Of a stretch of 64,000 nt of DNA, positions 1 through 10,662 are shown piece after piece (within the stretch, counting starts at the first letter, position 1; every line of letters begins with the position of its first letter). The stretch lies in NCBI GenBank assembly GCA_029990175.1, contig JARKIP010000017.1:34211001-34275000 (forward strand), read 5' to 3'. Position numbers and translations under genes: made by a program. The notes beneath the pieces were generated by a model. It did no database searches. It was not told where the DNA came from and worked only from the letters and a program-made list of their open reading frames with translations. The DNA is from Petunia secreta (lineage: Eukaryota > Streptophyta > Magnoliopsida > Solanales > Solanaceae).

Positions 1-41
1 AAGATTTTGCTAAGAGTGCCCTTGCTACTATCCTTGCCAAA

Positions 42-2228
42 TTGGATAGTATGAACTTGAGGATTGAAAGCCTTGAGATGGTGAACTCAAGTGCTCTAGT
101 TGAGCAAGGGACTTCCAATGTCCAATTGGAGAAAGGGACCCCGAGTGTCCAAGTTCAGAAAGGGACCCCGAGTGTCCAAGTTGAAGGCTCAAGTAGTCCG
201 ACCTTTACCCCGGAACAAGTTGTTGAGTTACTTCTTCATCAACAACGGGCAAACGATGATCAAGAGAGAATTGATCAAGTGTTGGGCAATACCCAACGAA
301 CGGGCATTCCCCGTATCTTGGACAACCCCCCAAGAAACATTCCACTACCAAGACCCATCCGAAATGTGCAACCTCTTGAGCAAGCTGATGAAGCTCAAGA
401 AGGGGAGGAAGCCGATTATGGTGATGATATGTATGGGTTCGATGATCACTTTCAACCGAGGTGAGGTATGAACTGGGGTCGAAATGTGGATAGAGGTAGG
501 GGCCGAGGTCGAGGGCCACCTATGGGGTATGTTGGAGGGAATGCGAGGAGGGAATATGGTGTGAATGAAGATCACTATGGAGGCCAACCGGAGCCTTTCC
601 GTGGGGGTCGTGACAACACCAACCTCAATAGTGTGAAGCTTAATCTCCCAATCTTTAAGGGGAATTGTGATCCGGGAGCCTACATTGAATGGGTAATACT
701 CATGGAAAGGATGTTTGACACAAATGATATGACCGATGACAAGAAAGGTACTTATGCTATTTCTTCCTTTGAGTCCTATGCATCTACTTGGTGGGAATCC
801 GTCAAGAGATCAAGGAGAAGAGCGGAAATCCCCGTGAATGTGGGTTGGAATGACTTGAAGGGTATCATGAGTATCAAGTACATCACTCCTAGATATCGTC
901 AAGAGCAACTCAAGAAACTTTATGAGTTGAAGCAAGGTGTCAAGATGGTGCATGAGTATTATGAAGAGTTTGAAAAGGCTCGAATGGCCTTGGATATGGA
1001 CACCGAAGATGAGGAGCAAGCCGTGATCCGTTTCAAGAATGGCTTGAGCTATGGTATAGCTTCACAATTGAGATTACATGCTTATCTTTCACTTCAAGAA
1101 GTCCTTGATGCCGCTATTCAAGCCGAGCAATGACTTGATAATGAAAAGTCCAACCGTTACAAGGGTAACACTTCCACTTCCATGAACAAGTCAAAGGAAT
1201 GGAAAAATCCTACTCCCAATGCAAGATTTCAAAATGCAAGTGGCACTAGTGGTACAAGTGCTAGCAAAGGTGTGAAGAAGCCGTATGAGAAGTACACACG
1301 CAATGTTGGAGGTAATTCTAAAACCCAATTGAATACTCCTACTTCTTCTTCAATTCAATGCCACAAATGCAAGAGGTATGGTCACTTTGCTAAAGAGTGT
1401 CCTACGAAAAGGATTATGATTGTTGTTGGTGACAATGCTTATGAACAAGAGAGTGAACCGGAGGAAGATGAGGGAGTAGAGGGAGATGAGGGAGTAGAGG
1501 ATGATGATCAAGATGATGCGGTGGAGGATGATGAGCCTCATACTTTTCTAGTTGTGAGGAGGAGTTTAGGAGCTATGATAGTGGAGGATGGAGAGACCTT
1601 ACAAAGGGAAAACCTTTTTCATGCTAGATGCTGAGTCACGGGTGTTGTATGCTCTATGATCATTGACTCGGAGAGTTGTGCGAATGTTGTGAGTCAGTCA
1701 CTTATTACCCAATTAAAATTGCCTACCTTGAAACATCCCAAACCTTATCGCCTACAATGGCTTAGTGAATGTGGGGAGCTAAAGGTGGTGAAGCAAGCAT
1801 TGATCAAGTTCAAAGTGGGTAATTATGTGGATGAACACTTGTTCGACGTTGTGCCTATGCAAGCATGCCACCTTCTCTTTGGAAGGCCTTGGCAATTTGA
1901 TCGACAAGCGGTTCATGATGGTCGTGTCAACACTTACACGATCAAACATGAAGGACGGAAATTTGTGTTGAAGCCCTTAACTCCCAAACAAGTGAGTGAT
2001 GACTACAAGCGGATGAGGGAGTTGAAGGAGGCGGCAAAGGCTAAGTCTATTGTTGAGACTAGCCCTTTGTCCAAAAGCATGGTGGAAATCCCACCTTTTT
2101 CTACCGGTGGCATATGTGCCATGATGCAACCGGGCGAGGTCCTAAGAGGAAATGATGGCAACAAGTTTCTCCTATGCCTAGTGCACAAAGGTATGATCCT
2201 TAACTCTAATTGTGATTTTTTCTACTAA
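42..2228 (+). pseudogene. gag-pro: E1 gag-protease, interrupted by three in-frame TGA stops
   Basis: One continuous frame is broken only by TGA at 462-464, 1131-1133 and 1632-1634. Order: a Q/E-rich N-terminal segment with a 13-residue near-repeat (QLEKGTPSV / QVQKGTPSV), an RG-rich stretch (RGRGRGRG near 490-520), a retrotransposon gag core at about 600-1130 (EWVILMERMF, STWWESVK), a zinc knuckle CHKCKRYGHFAKEC (CX2CX4HX4C, about 1359-1400), an acidic linker, and an aspartic protease at about 1656-2000. The protease motif reads DSESCANVV where D-S/G-G-S is expected, so a catalytic-loop glycine is replaced by glutamate. Later it has HLLFGRPWQFD, typical of this clade. Each stop could come from a CGA or similar codon by C-to-T change. 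The true start may lie left of position 42. Confidence 0.82.
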
Positions 2229-4149
2229 CCCTTTGCCTAGTGTGTTTGAGAATGTCTTGAAGGATTTTGGGGACATGTTCCCGGATGAGATGCCGAATGG
2301 ATTACCTCCTTTGAGGGGTATTGAACACCAAATCGACTTTGTCCCGGGATCTCAAATCCCAAACAAGCCGGCTTATAGGAGCAATCCGGAGGATACAAGA
2401 GAATTGCAAAAGCAAGTTGATGAATTGCTCACTAAGGGCTTGGTGAGAGAGAGCTTGAGTCCTTGTGCCGTACCCGTGATCCTTGTTCCCAAAAAGGATA
2501 GCACTTGGAGGATGTGCGTTGATTGTCGGGCCGTGAAAAAAATAACGGTAAAGTACCGTCATCCCATTTCCCGACTTGATGATATACTAGATGAATTAAG
2601 TGGTTCATGTGTGTTTAGCAAAATAGACCTTAGGTCCGGCTACCATCAAATCTGGATGAAACCCGCTGATGAATGGAAAACCGCATTCAAGACCAAGTTT
2701 GGTCTCTATGAATGGTTGGTGATGCCCTTTGGGCTCTCCAATGCACCTAGTACTTTCATGAGGCTAATGAACCATGTTCTAGAGCCATTCATCAACAAGT
2801 TTGTGGTCGTCTACTTTGACGATATATTGATCTATAGCAAATCAATAGACGACCATGTTGATCACCTTAGGCAAGTGCTTGAAAAGTTGAGAGCCGAAAA
2901 GATCTATGCTAATTTTAAAAAGTGTGCCTTTGGTGTTGAGAAGGTAGTCTTTCTTGGGTTTGTTGTGAGTGCCCAAGGAGTGGAGGTGGATGAGTCTAAG
3001 GTAGAGGCTATACGTGATTGGCCTACTCCTACTACCGTGACTCAAGTGAGGAGCTTTCATGGTCTTGGTAGTTTTTATAGACGATTTGTCAAAGACTTTA
3101 GCTCCATTGCTGCTCCACTCACCGAATTGGTGAAGAAGGACCAACCTTTTGTTTGGGGAGAGCCTCAAGAGAAGGCCTTCCAAGAATTGAAAAGTAGGTT
3201 GAGTACCGCCCGTCTATTGCAATTGCCCGACTTCGGAAAGGTATTTGAGGTTGAATGTGATGCCTCGGGGGTGGGAATTGGTGGTGTTTTAATGCAAGAT
3301 GGCAAACCCATAGCCTACTTTAGTGAGAAATTGAAAGGGGCCTCCTTGAATTACTCTACGTATGACAAGGAGTTGTATGCCCTTGCCCATTGGCAACACT
3401 ACCTTTGGCCTCGAGAATTTTTCATCAAGAGTGACCATGAGTCACTCAAGCATCTAAGAGGCCAAGAGAAGCTAAACAAGAGGCATGCCAAGTGGGTTGA
3501 ATTCATTGAGTCTTTTCCCTATGTGATACAATACAAGAAAGGGAAAGACAATGTTGTGGCGGATGCACTTTCTAGAAAGTTTGCTCTAGCCACCACTCTC
3601 ACCTCTAAGCTCATGGGTTTTGAGAGCATTAAATTGATGTATGCTCATGACCCGAAGCTAAAGAGCATCCATGAAGCTCTCGAAAAAGGGGAGAGAGTTG
3701 AGAAATACCAATGGGTTAATGGATATATCTTTAAAAATGGTAAAGTGTGCATACCCGAGTCCTCATGGAGAGAATTGCTTGTGCAAGAAGCACATTGTGG
3801 GGGACTCATGGGTCACTTTGGTAGGGATAAAACCTTGGCCATTCTTAGGGAGCAATTCCATTGTCCTAAAATGGGGACGCATGTTGAGAGACTTTGCAAC
3901 TTTTGTCTTGAGTGCAAGTTTGCCAAGTCCAAGTCGAACCCCCATGGTTTGTATACCCCACTTCCCGTACCTACTAGTCCGTGGTTGGATATATCAATGG
4001 ACTTTGTCATGGGTTTACCAAGGACTGGGGGGGCCATGATAACATTTATGTTGTTGTGGATAGGTTCTCCAAAATGGCTCATTTCATTCCATGTAGAAAA
4101 TGTGATGATGATCAACATGTTGCTACTTTGTTTATTGATAATGTTTTGA
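2212..4149 (+). pseudogene. pol: E1 reverse transcriptase, RNase H and integrase N-terminus
   Basis: Follows protease after a frame change at a T-rich run near 2216-2222. RT blocks include VPKKDSTWRMCVDCR, YRHPISRLDDILDEL and FVVVYFDDILIYS with the catalytic DD near 2818-2823. RNase H starts with FEVECDASGVGIGGVL and contains STYDKELYAL. The segment between YAL and WQHYL is a few residues shorter than in relatives as I remember them, suggesting a small deletion. The integrase zinc-binding segment shows H (VQEAHCGG), H (GHFGRDKT) and CNFCLEC. The frame is lost at a run of seven G near 4027-4033, after which integrase continues in another frame. Confidence 0.85.
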
Positions 4150-5087
4150 AGTTGCATGGTGTGCCTCAAACCATACGGAGTGATAGGGACACCAAGTTCC
4201 TAAGTCATTTTCGGAGGAGTTTATGGGGTGCCCTTGGCACCAAGCTCTTGTTTTCTACGTGCCACCACCCCCAAACCGATGGGCAAACCGAGGTGGTGAA
4301 CCGAACTTTGGGTGCTCTTCTTAGGGCCATGACCCAAGGTAAGGGTGGGACTTGGATTGACAAGTTACCTCTTATGGAGTTTGCCTACAATCGAACCGTG
4401 CATAGAATGATTGGCATGACTCCATTCGAGTGTGTTTATGGTTTTAACCCCTTGATTCCCCTTGATCTAACCCTTTTGCCAAGGGAAATGGTTGTTAATT
4501 TTGAAGGAAAAGCTAGAGCAAAGGCTTTGATGGAGCTACATGCTAAGGCAAAGAAGAATTTGGAGGAAGCTTATGCAAAGGTGGCCCCCAAGAAAAACAA
4601 GGGACGCAAGAAGGTGGAACTCAAGAAGGGTGACTATGTGTGGGTGCACTTCCGGAAAGAAAGGTTTCCAAACCTTAGGAAAGGGAAGTTGGCACCCCGT
4701 GGAGATGGCCCATTCCAAGTGCTCTCGAAGATAAACAACAACGCCTATGTGGTCGACTTACCAAGTGAGTATCAAGTTTCTAATACATTTAATGTTTGTG
4801 ACTTGGTTCCTATGGATGTAGGTGATGAAGAGGTTGTGGATGATGATGCTTCAATTTCGAGGACGAAATCTTCTCAAGAAGGGGAGGATGATGCCGGGCA
4901 AACCACGAGACCCTTTACTCGAAGCCAAGCTAAGGAGATCCAAGGAGTACACTTACACTTGGTGAGGAAGGACCTTGAAGAAAGAAGCGATTGGAAGCCG
5001 TTCCGGTTGATTAGAGCACAAGAGGAGCAGCCCAGTGCATTGGGCGCCCCGCCTAGCATCACAGGCGCCCCGCCTGAAGAAGCCTAG
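4030..5087 (+). pseudogene. pol: E1 integrase core and C-terminus, running into the 3' LTR
   Basis: Continuation of pol in a new frame. The catalytic core shows IRSDRDTKFLSHF (second acidic residue) and HHPQTDGQTEVVNRTLG (third, glutamate). The first aspartate lies in the block just upstream, near the frameshift. A C-terminal domain follows (KKGDYVWVHFRKERFP, NNAYVVDLPSEYQVSNTFNV), then RPFTRSQAKEIQG. The last 66 or so codons lie inside the 3' LTR (from 4889), so the tail of the protein is encoded by U3. I did not recognise a canonical chromodomain. Not functional here because of the upstream lesions. Confidence 0.8.
4877..4888 (+). other. Polypurine tract of E1
   Basis: AAGAAGGGGAGG(A) lies immediately before a TG that begins the inferred 3' LTR. 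A purine run at this place primes plus-strand DNA synthesis in LTR elements. It is read through by the integrase frame. Confidence 0.65.
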
Positions 5088-5165
5088 GCTGAGGCGCTCC
5101 GCCCCAACTCTGGGCGCCCCGCCTAGGCCACCCCACTGATCATTTGGTCGGGCGCTCCGGCCAAA
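5042..5165. repeat. Cluster of GC-rich palindromes in E1 LTR
   Basis: Repeated variants of GGGCGCCCCGCCTAG. One copy, 5062-5076, is a perfect inverted repeat CAGGCG-CCC-CGCCTG. Further copies lie near 5090-5105, 5112-5128 and 5150-5160 (some with GGCGCTCCG). The same motif in reverse (AGGCGGGGCGCCT) occurs in E2, and related GCGCGGGGCGCC motifs occur in elements A and B. Confidence 0.8.
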
Positions 5166-5280
5166 GTGCTGAAGCACGTGATTCCTAGTTATGTTATGAC
5201 TATTTTGACCCTACGTGGTCCTTTATTCCTAAGCCTAAGTGTGGGCATTCTAGACCTTTCAAAGGGTGTCTAAAAACACC

Positions 5281-5288
5281 TATAAATA
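5281..5288 (+). promoter_or_regulatory. LTR TATA box of E1
   Basis: TATAAATAG about 390 bp into the LTR, followed by an A/T-rich leader. The stretch before it (GGGCATTCTAGACC) has a close counterpart before the TATA box of E2, which suggests related promoters. Confidence 0.6.
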
Positions 5289-5597
5289 GCTAGATAGCTA
5301 GTTTATTTCATTAGCTTAATTGGATGATTAAACAAACACTTGTGTTGAGAGTTGAACTCTTCTATTGAATGAAAAACCTTGATGGGACTTGTTCTTCCTC
5401 TAGTGGATCTAGATGAATTCCATTCCCCCCGACCATTCTACTTGCGTGCTCACGTTAGCTCGAGGGTAGTTGCCTAGCGTATGTGTTCTTGGCCTTCTCT
5501 CGGGGTGTAACGGAACGGGTTCTCCGTTGCTACTTGGTAGTGATCGAGATACGTCTCGTTCCTATCTTTTACTTTCCGCGTTTGATTTCCTACATCA

Positions 5598-6737
5598 AAC
5601 TCTTTGCCTTATGCCCATAAGATACGCATCCTTCATCACACTATATTGCACTCTCTTGCCCTCCAACCACGACTCACCTATCCACACATCCGCATGACGC
5701 ATGGGATACACATCACACCACACATAGCATTTATAATTCCTATGAGATATGAGTACCCGAGCCTCCTTAGAAACCCACACTCCATCATACTCATAAGGAT
5801 GCTCTAGCTCATGGCATGGTATCCTAAGCCTATCAACCAAAGAGGTGCTAATGCAATTGGCATCGGTATCACCAATCTTGAGCAAGTATCCTCCAATACC
5901 ATCTACCTCAACAACGAACCTACGTCTACCCAAGTTTTGTAGATTGGCATCCAAATGAGAACTTGGATGCCCACAAGTGTCAACACCAACAACTTGGGTC
6001 TTCCTTATCACTCCATTAGTGGCAACACCACTAGAACAATCTCCACTTCCCGTTACTCTTCCAACATTAGAAATGTTGTTGGAAGTCGAGGAAGGAACCT
6101 TGCCATGGAACCCATAAGTGCCTCTCGCCTTGGTTCCATAGCCCATAGTACTACTCTTACTACAACCATCCATGCCCTTCTCGGAATATAACCCCTTTGT
6201 AGCAAAAGCAACACCATCTCTCAAACCAACCTCCACATGGGAACTAGAAGCATTAGGTCGCTTAGCATACCTAGAAGATGCGAGCTTCTCCTTTCCCATG
6301 GAACAACCACCACCTCCTCCCATACTAATGGAAGGACCTCTACTACTCCCTTGCACAACATTAGCAACACCAAGAGAAGATGCAAATGAATAATTTCTAT
6401 AATCAACCTCATCATCAACTCTATCTATATCACTAGCATTAATATCAAAATCTTCACAAGAAGAGTAAGTAGGATCAATGTACCTTGAAGTGTCACCATT
6501 TTCACATTCTTGACTTGAAGCATAAGGATCATCACAAGCCTCATAGTCTTCTTCAACTTCTCGATCATCATAGTGAACCGCTTCATCAACATAGGAGCCA
6601 TGGTTTCCCGAGTCATCATAGTAATGGTCATCATCCTCTCCATAGGAACCATAGTCTCCATCATCACCATACGAGTCATAACAACTCGCATCATCCCCAC
6701 AAGAGCCATAATCTACTCCATCATCATTATCCGACAT
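5598..6737 (-). CDS. E2 ORF: acidic S/Y/D/G-rich protein with degenerate retropepsin fold, 3' end cut by E1
   Basis: Starts MSDNDDGVDYGSCG at 6737 and stays open for 379 codons; the stop (5595-5597) belongs to the E1 LTR, so the original protein was longer. Residues 1 to about 115 are very rich in D, E, Y, S and G (for example DDHYYDDSGNHGSY). About 120-270 is S/G-rich with basic patches. About 275-379 resembles an LTR-element aspartic protease: FVVEVDGIGGYLLKIGDTDANC, then CDVYPMRHADVWIGESWLEG, which matches the position of VVPMxAxHLLxGRPWxFD in E1. The catalytic D-T/S-G triad reads DTD, so activity is doubtful. The long open frame argues that the protein was maintained until E1 inserted. 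Function unknown. Confidence 0.6.
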
Positions 6738-7635
6738 TGTTGTAACACCACAAGATTAACCTCCCAAAAGTCACTCCCTCACGTGTATCACTCAATTTAT
6801 GAACACTCAAGAGTGAGGCCTTAACAACTTGGGAACCAAGGTGATCACAACTAGTATGTCCAAGTTAAAGTTCGAAGTGGAGTTAGTGAGACTCGATGTA
6901 CGGACGGCTATTTAAGTGCGCACTTGAGGCCAAAAGGAGTTCTACGACTCTTCTTTGAATCCTAATCTCCTCTACGCATGAGTGTCCTAATACGCTCAAT
7001 AGTTAGTGTCAATGGAGTAGGCCAATTACCCTAGAAACACTAACCAAGAAGTTAGGAAACGAACGGAACACAAAAAACTAAGAAAAGTAGTGAATCAGCT
7101 CAAACTGGGTGCCAGGCGGGGCGCCTGGACACTTTCAGCAGCCTAGGCAGTAGCCAAACTAGGCGGGGCGCCTAGGCCTGTTCGACAACTTTTCCCAAAA
7201 ACAGGTTTTGGCAATTTTTGGCCAACTTTTTGGTTCGATTTCAACCCGATACACAAACCAACAATACCCAAAGGTGTATACAACTATAATAACCAATCTC
7301 CAATGATATTCAACCTCCAACAAACAACAACAAGCTTCGATTCAAGATTGAAGCGTTTTCAAGAAATTTTCAACTTTTAGAATTTTGATTTTTGAAATTT
7401 TGATTCGTAACACCAAATTGTGATATAAGGGTATCAAAACAATGGGAATACAATAAGGAACAAACCCCAATACCTTTTAATACTTGGGGATTCGATTCCA
7501 ACCCGTTCTACCAAATTTTCTTCAAGTTTTCAAGTTTTACAATTTTTTATTTTTCTTCTTTTTCAAGAACAACACAACAACGATACTAACACGTTGAACA
7601 AGGAACGGGGGTTGTAAGAACATAACCGGAGTCTT
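6738..7635 (-). other. E2 5' leader, non-coding
   Basis: Sequence between primer site and ORF with no supported gene. It contains palindromic AGGCGGGGCGCCT-type motifs at about 7113-7127 and 7162-7172, the same as in its own LTR, and several runs of direct TTTTTG/AAAATT repeats near 7370-7560. Confidence 0.55.
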
Positions 7636-7647
7636 GCTCCGATACCA
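7636..7647 (-). other. Primer binding site of E2 (tRNA-iMet type)
   Basis: On the minus strand TGGTATCGGAGC, one base different from the usual plant initiator-tRNA primer site TGGTATCAGAGC, two bases inside the LTR end at 7650. It fixes the orientation of E2. Confidence 0.7.
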
Positions 7648-7997
7648 ACTGATAAGGAGCAAACTACGCGGAAGCTAACTATACGATAAACGTGCGGAAG
7701 CAAGTAAATGTGATAATGTGATATCAAAGATATCGAGAAATTTAAGACTAGGGAACAAGAATTAGAAGAAAGAACGGATAAAAAATTCAAACAAGAATTT
7801 AATTATCCAAAGAGAGAAAGTGAAACTCGAACCTTACAAGGAATTCACACTAACGATGAACCTCCATAGGTTCCAAGTCGAGACATACACGAAGCCTCGA
7901 GCTTCAACAAAGAAAGGCTCGGCCTTCTCTTAATTCTCTCTTTTCTCTATTCTATGTTCAATGCTAACTCACTAATGAAGAAAATGGCTAAGTGTTT

Positions 7998-8007
7998 CTA
8001 TTTATAG
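7998..8007 (-). promoter_or_regulatory. LTR TATA box of E2
   Basis: Minus strand CTATAAATAG, about 470 bp from the LTR start and preceded by GGGGCATTTTAGACAT, as in the E1 LTR. Confidence 0.6.
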
Positions 8008-8119
8008 CCTTTCACAAGACTAGGTGAAATGTCTAAAATGCCCCTAAAGCTAATTAATACATACAAGCCACTTAAGGGCAAAATAGGAAGTTCAATGCCA
8101 AAAGTTGGCCTCATCAGCA

Positions 8120-8325
8120 TGTTAGGTGGGGCGCCTAGCTGTTGGGCGCTGCTGGAGCAAAGCTGAGGCCAGGTGGAGTGCCTGGTGGTTAGGCGGGTCG
8201 CCTGAGGTGGGGCACCTGGTGGTTAGGCGGGGCGCCTAGGGTCCGGCGGGACGCCTGAGTTCCATGCAGTGGGCTGCCTAGGCCTAGCATAGGCAGGGAG
8301 CCTAGCTAGTAGGCGGGGCGCCTAA
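8120..8325. repeat. Cluster of GC-rich palindromes in E2 LTR
   Basis: At least seven imperfect copies of AGGCGGGGCGCCT (for example near 8180-8192, 8223-8238 and 8311-8323), with substitutions such as GGGTCG, GGGACG and GGGCAC. They lie upstream of the minus-strand TATA box. Confidence 0.8.
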
Positions 8326-8478
8326 AGTCCTGGGCCTCTTGACAGTTCTTCAAATCGCTTCCGAAGCCCTTGACTTGCATCCCTTGTGCTCTCAAGCTTG
8401 GTTCTTGATGGTTGGTCAGGTCTGCTACTCTTTGAAACGCAATAAGTCCAAGTAAAAGTTGGAGAATAACGACGATCA

Positions 8479-9416
8479 TATTTTTGACTATTGGCTTGAT
8501 CTATTTGTGTTTAACCTAAAATTTGGTAAATTAGATTAAGCAATTAAATTTTATTGAGGCCACATGCAATATGATTATATCAAAATTACCAATCATCCGT
8601 TAGTGATTAAGCGGTAAAACAGTAAGGAAAACGATAAATAAACAATGATAATTGATATTAGGAAAGAGTAGAGAAATACTTATTGAGCCAAGCAACCAAT
8701 TGCTTTTATAGTGCAATTAACTCCACATTTATGCATGTCTATTACATATCTGTAACGGCTGGGGCATCATGATGGTGTAAGTAATGTTATAACAATAGAT
8801 CCCCCAATACATATTGTCCAACATCTATACTCAAAGGATTGAATTTAGTAAAAAGTTTAGGGAGTATTTGTTGCTTATCATACTGTGTAATAGCAAATCA
8901 TATCTCTCCAAATTGTAGTTTAGTAGGATGTGAAATCAGAAATGAAGAAACAAACTTGAAGACATCAATATATTGTCTAAAATGAAATGATAATAATAAA
9001 AACTTTAAAAGTATGAATGAAGAACTGTACACAAAGTTTTCTTGCTTAATAATTTGATCAATTAGCTCGTTTACAGTTGCAAATTATTTTATCAGTTATG
9101 ATGATGTTTTAAACTCATAATAATGTTCCCCGCTGCATCCGTTGTGTTCTTTTTTAGGCAATAACTTTATGAACTGAAATGGAACAGGTAGGACAATCTT
9201 CAAACTCAACCTTTTGCAATTGGAGAATTTAACTCCTTGTTTCCACTTAAAATTACAGAACTTGTCCAGACTGATTTCAGAAATTTGAAAAGGAATTAAA
9301 AAAAAATGGATATAACGCGAGTTTAGTTCATCTGGATAACGTATATATGAACAACACACTCCTTTGAATCTCAGACGCTCTAAATCGTGAATTCCCTGAA
9401 ACAATGAAGAGTTCTT
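8479..9416. other. Gene-free stretch
   Basis: A/T-rich sequence between two elements. A 116-codon minus-strand ORF at 9096-9446 runs into the neighbouring LTR and has no domain I recognise; I do not call it a gene. This may be old flanking DNA of the resistance-gene pseudogene whose downstream region resumes at 37115. Confidence 0.5.
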
Positions 9417-10105
9417 TGTTAGAAATCTGATTTCGTAAGTGGCCAAAACAGAAAAATAGATGAACAGAAATATGTTGAGTTATATGTCCCGAGCCCACAA
9501 ATTTCTTGTGCGTCCTTAAATAATCTTATCCCCTCACTGTTGCTCAAGGTTCACAGATAAATTCTTCCTAGGATAGAACGGAACGTTCAACTTAGCGGTA
9601 GCGGCACTTCAAACCACTAAGTTGTCGGCGAACTCAAAATAATGGTGCAAATCACACGACTGACTTACTTTGTTTTTGAAAGTAATGATGCAGAAAGGAA
9701 GAGGAGATATATCAGAAAATTTCAGGGTGAAAAATTCTGAAGGAATGGCTATCTATTTATAGCCAACGAAATTCTGGATGAAATGGTGTGAAGGTGGCTG
9801 TTCACATTACAAGTGGCTATTCACGAAATGCAACCCTTCAGGTGGGTGGCTGTTCACATTGCAAGTGACTATTCATGAAAAGCAACCTTCAGGTGAGTGG
9901 TTGTTCATATTGCAAGTGACTATTCATGAAAAATAGCCCTTCTAGAATACGTCGAAATTTTCTAGAGCGGGGAATTTTATTAAAGACAAATTACCGTTAC
10001 GAAAACAGTCACATAAAATATTAATATTAAATAAATAATCTATAAGTTGCCTTTTCATCTTCGTCCCTCATTTCTCATTCACACTACCACACTTCAACCC
10101 CAACA
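9417..10105 (-). repeat. copia-2 3' LTR
   Basis: On the minus strand it begins TGTTGGGGTTGAAGTG (10105). Immediately outside it on the internal side is the purine run ATGTAGGGGAT. The matching copy is 36425-37114. It contains a TATA motif (minus CTATAAATAG, 9753-9762) and three tandem units at 9787-9945. The left end is approximate. Confidence 0.75.
9787..9945. repeat. Three tandem repeats inside the copia-2 3' LTR
   Basis: About three units of roughly 50-57 bp, each with a version of GGCTGTTCACATTGCAAGTG followed by ACTATTCATGAAA and CAACCTTCAGGT. The same array is in the other LTR at about 36800-36950. It is immediately upstream of the TATA box in the element's sense, where enhancer repeats of copia elements commonly sit. 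Confidence 0.7.
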
Positions 10106-10662
10106 ATCCCCTACATGAATGGGGAATGATGGAAACATGCATGAAAAAAAACTTGTGTGATTCACAACTAAGGACTAATTACATCGGGATAAGTAGGTTT
10201 CCCTTTGAACTTTCCGTAGTGAACATATATCGGATATACTCGGTCAATCGGTAGATTTGATATCTTTGAAGTGTCGAGCTTTAGTTTATACCTAGACAAC
10301 ATATGTCACACAATTAATCCTTATCCATTTTTTGTTGTGTTCGTGTCAGCCATGAACACCGCCTGGTTTAATAAGTGCATAGAGAATTGGCCTTACATAA
10401 TCCTTCTTGAAGCGGCTTCCACTTCACACTTACATAGGTAATTTCTAAATGTGTAATCCCGTAGATGTACACGGTTTGATAATCCCCATATCAAATTTAG
10501 ATAATCATTAAAAAACGATGACGCTTTATCCTTGGTACTGAACATTGTCCCATCATGAGAATGGACCAAAATAAATTTAGTTTGACCATGTTGAACCGTC
10601 ACTCACAACTTTGTTTTAACTCCTTGAACCTAGATCTGGGATCTCCAGTCTTCTAGGTAGAG
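10106..10662 (-). other. copia-2 3' untranslated region
   Basis: Between RNase H and the 3' LTR. No gene supported. The polypurine tract is at 10106-10115, reading TGTAGGGGAT on the minus strand, next to the LTR. Confidence 0.55.

Larger units (their letters stand above)
1..5597 (+). mobile_element. CRM-like Ty3/gypsy (chromovirus) element E1, 3' portion, defective
   Basis: Internal region and 3' LTR of an LTR retrotransposon whose 5' LTR lies left of the window. Gene order is gag, zinc knuckle, protease, RT, RNase H, integrase, then 3' LTR, which is Ty3/gypsy order. The RT active site YFDDILIYS and the style of the RT/RNase H blocks resemble the CRM clade as I know it; the integrase reading frame running about 200 bp into the 3' LTR also fits that clade. 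The element is dead: three in-frame stops in gag-protease and frameshifts before RT and inside integrase. It is inserted in E2 (opposite strand), and its LTR end abuts E2 coding sequence. Clade assignment is less certain than the superfamily. Confidence 0.85.
4889..5597 (+). repeat. E1 3' LTR (709 bp)
   Basis: Starts TGATGCCGGG after the polypurine tract and ends TTTCCTACATCA, giving TG...CA ends. It contains a TATA box at 5281 and a cluster of GC-rich palindromes upstream of it. The right edge is strongly supported because the minus-strand ORF of E2 runs up to exactly this point and its stop codon is the reverse complement of the final TCA of the LTR. The next five bases, AACTC (5598-5602), are the expected target-site duplication; its partner would be left of the window. 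Confidence 0.75.
5598..8478 (-). mobile_element. Ty3-type element E2, 5' part (LTR, PBS, leader, ORF), interrupted by E1
   Basis: On the minus strand, in order: LTR 8478-7650, a tRNA-iMet-type primer site, a roughly 0.9-kb leader and a 380-codon ORF that is cut at its 3' end by the E1 insertion. No conventional gag core or zinc knuckle is visible. The ORF carries a degenerate retropepsin-like domain instead. The LTR resembles the E1 LTR in layout (GC palindromes, then GGGCATTYTAGACAT, then CTATAAATAG). I infer a non-autonomous relative of the E1 group; the rest of the element is beyond the left edge of the window. Confidence 0.65.
7650..8478 (-). repeat. E2 5' LTR (about 829 bp)
   Basis: On the minus strand it would begin TGATCGTCGTTATTC (8478) and end TTTGCTCCTTATCA (7650). 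The inner end is fixed by the adjacent primer site; the outer end is the best TG and is less sure. It contains a TATA box at 7998-8007 and a GC-palindrome cluster at 8120-8325. Confidence 0.6.

Noticed and set aside
5595..6824. Histidine- and methionine-rich ORFs overlapping the E2 ORF on both strands
   Set aside because: Shadows of the D/Y/S-rich E2 protein in other frames.
8120..8325. GC-rich repeats as a CRISPR array
   Set aside because: No spacers, eukaryotic retroelement setting, degenerate copies.
9096..9446. 116-codon minus-strand ORF
   Set aside because: Runs into the copia-2 LTR, no domain, no partner copy; treated as chance.
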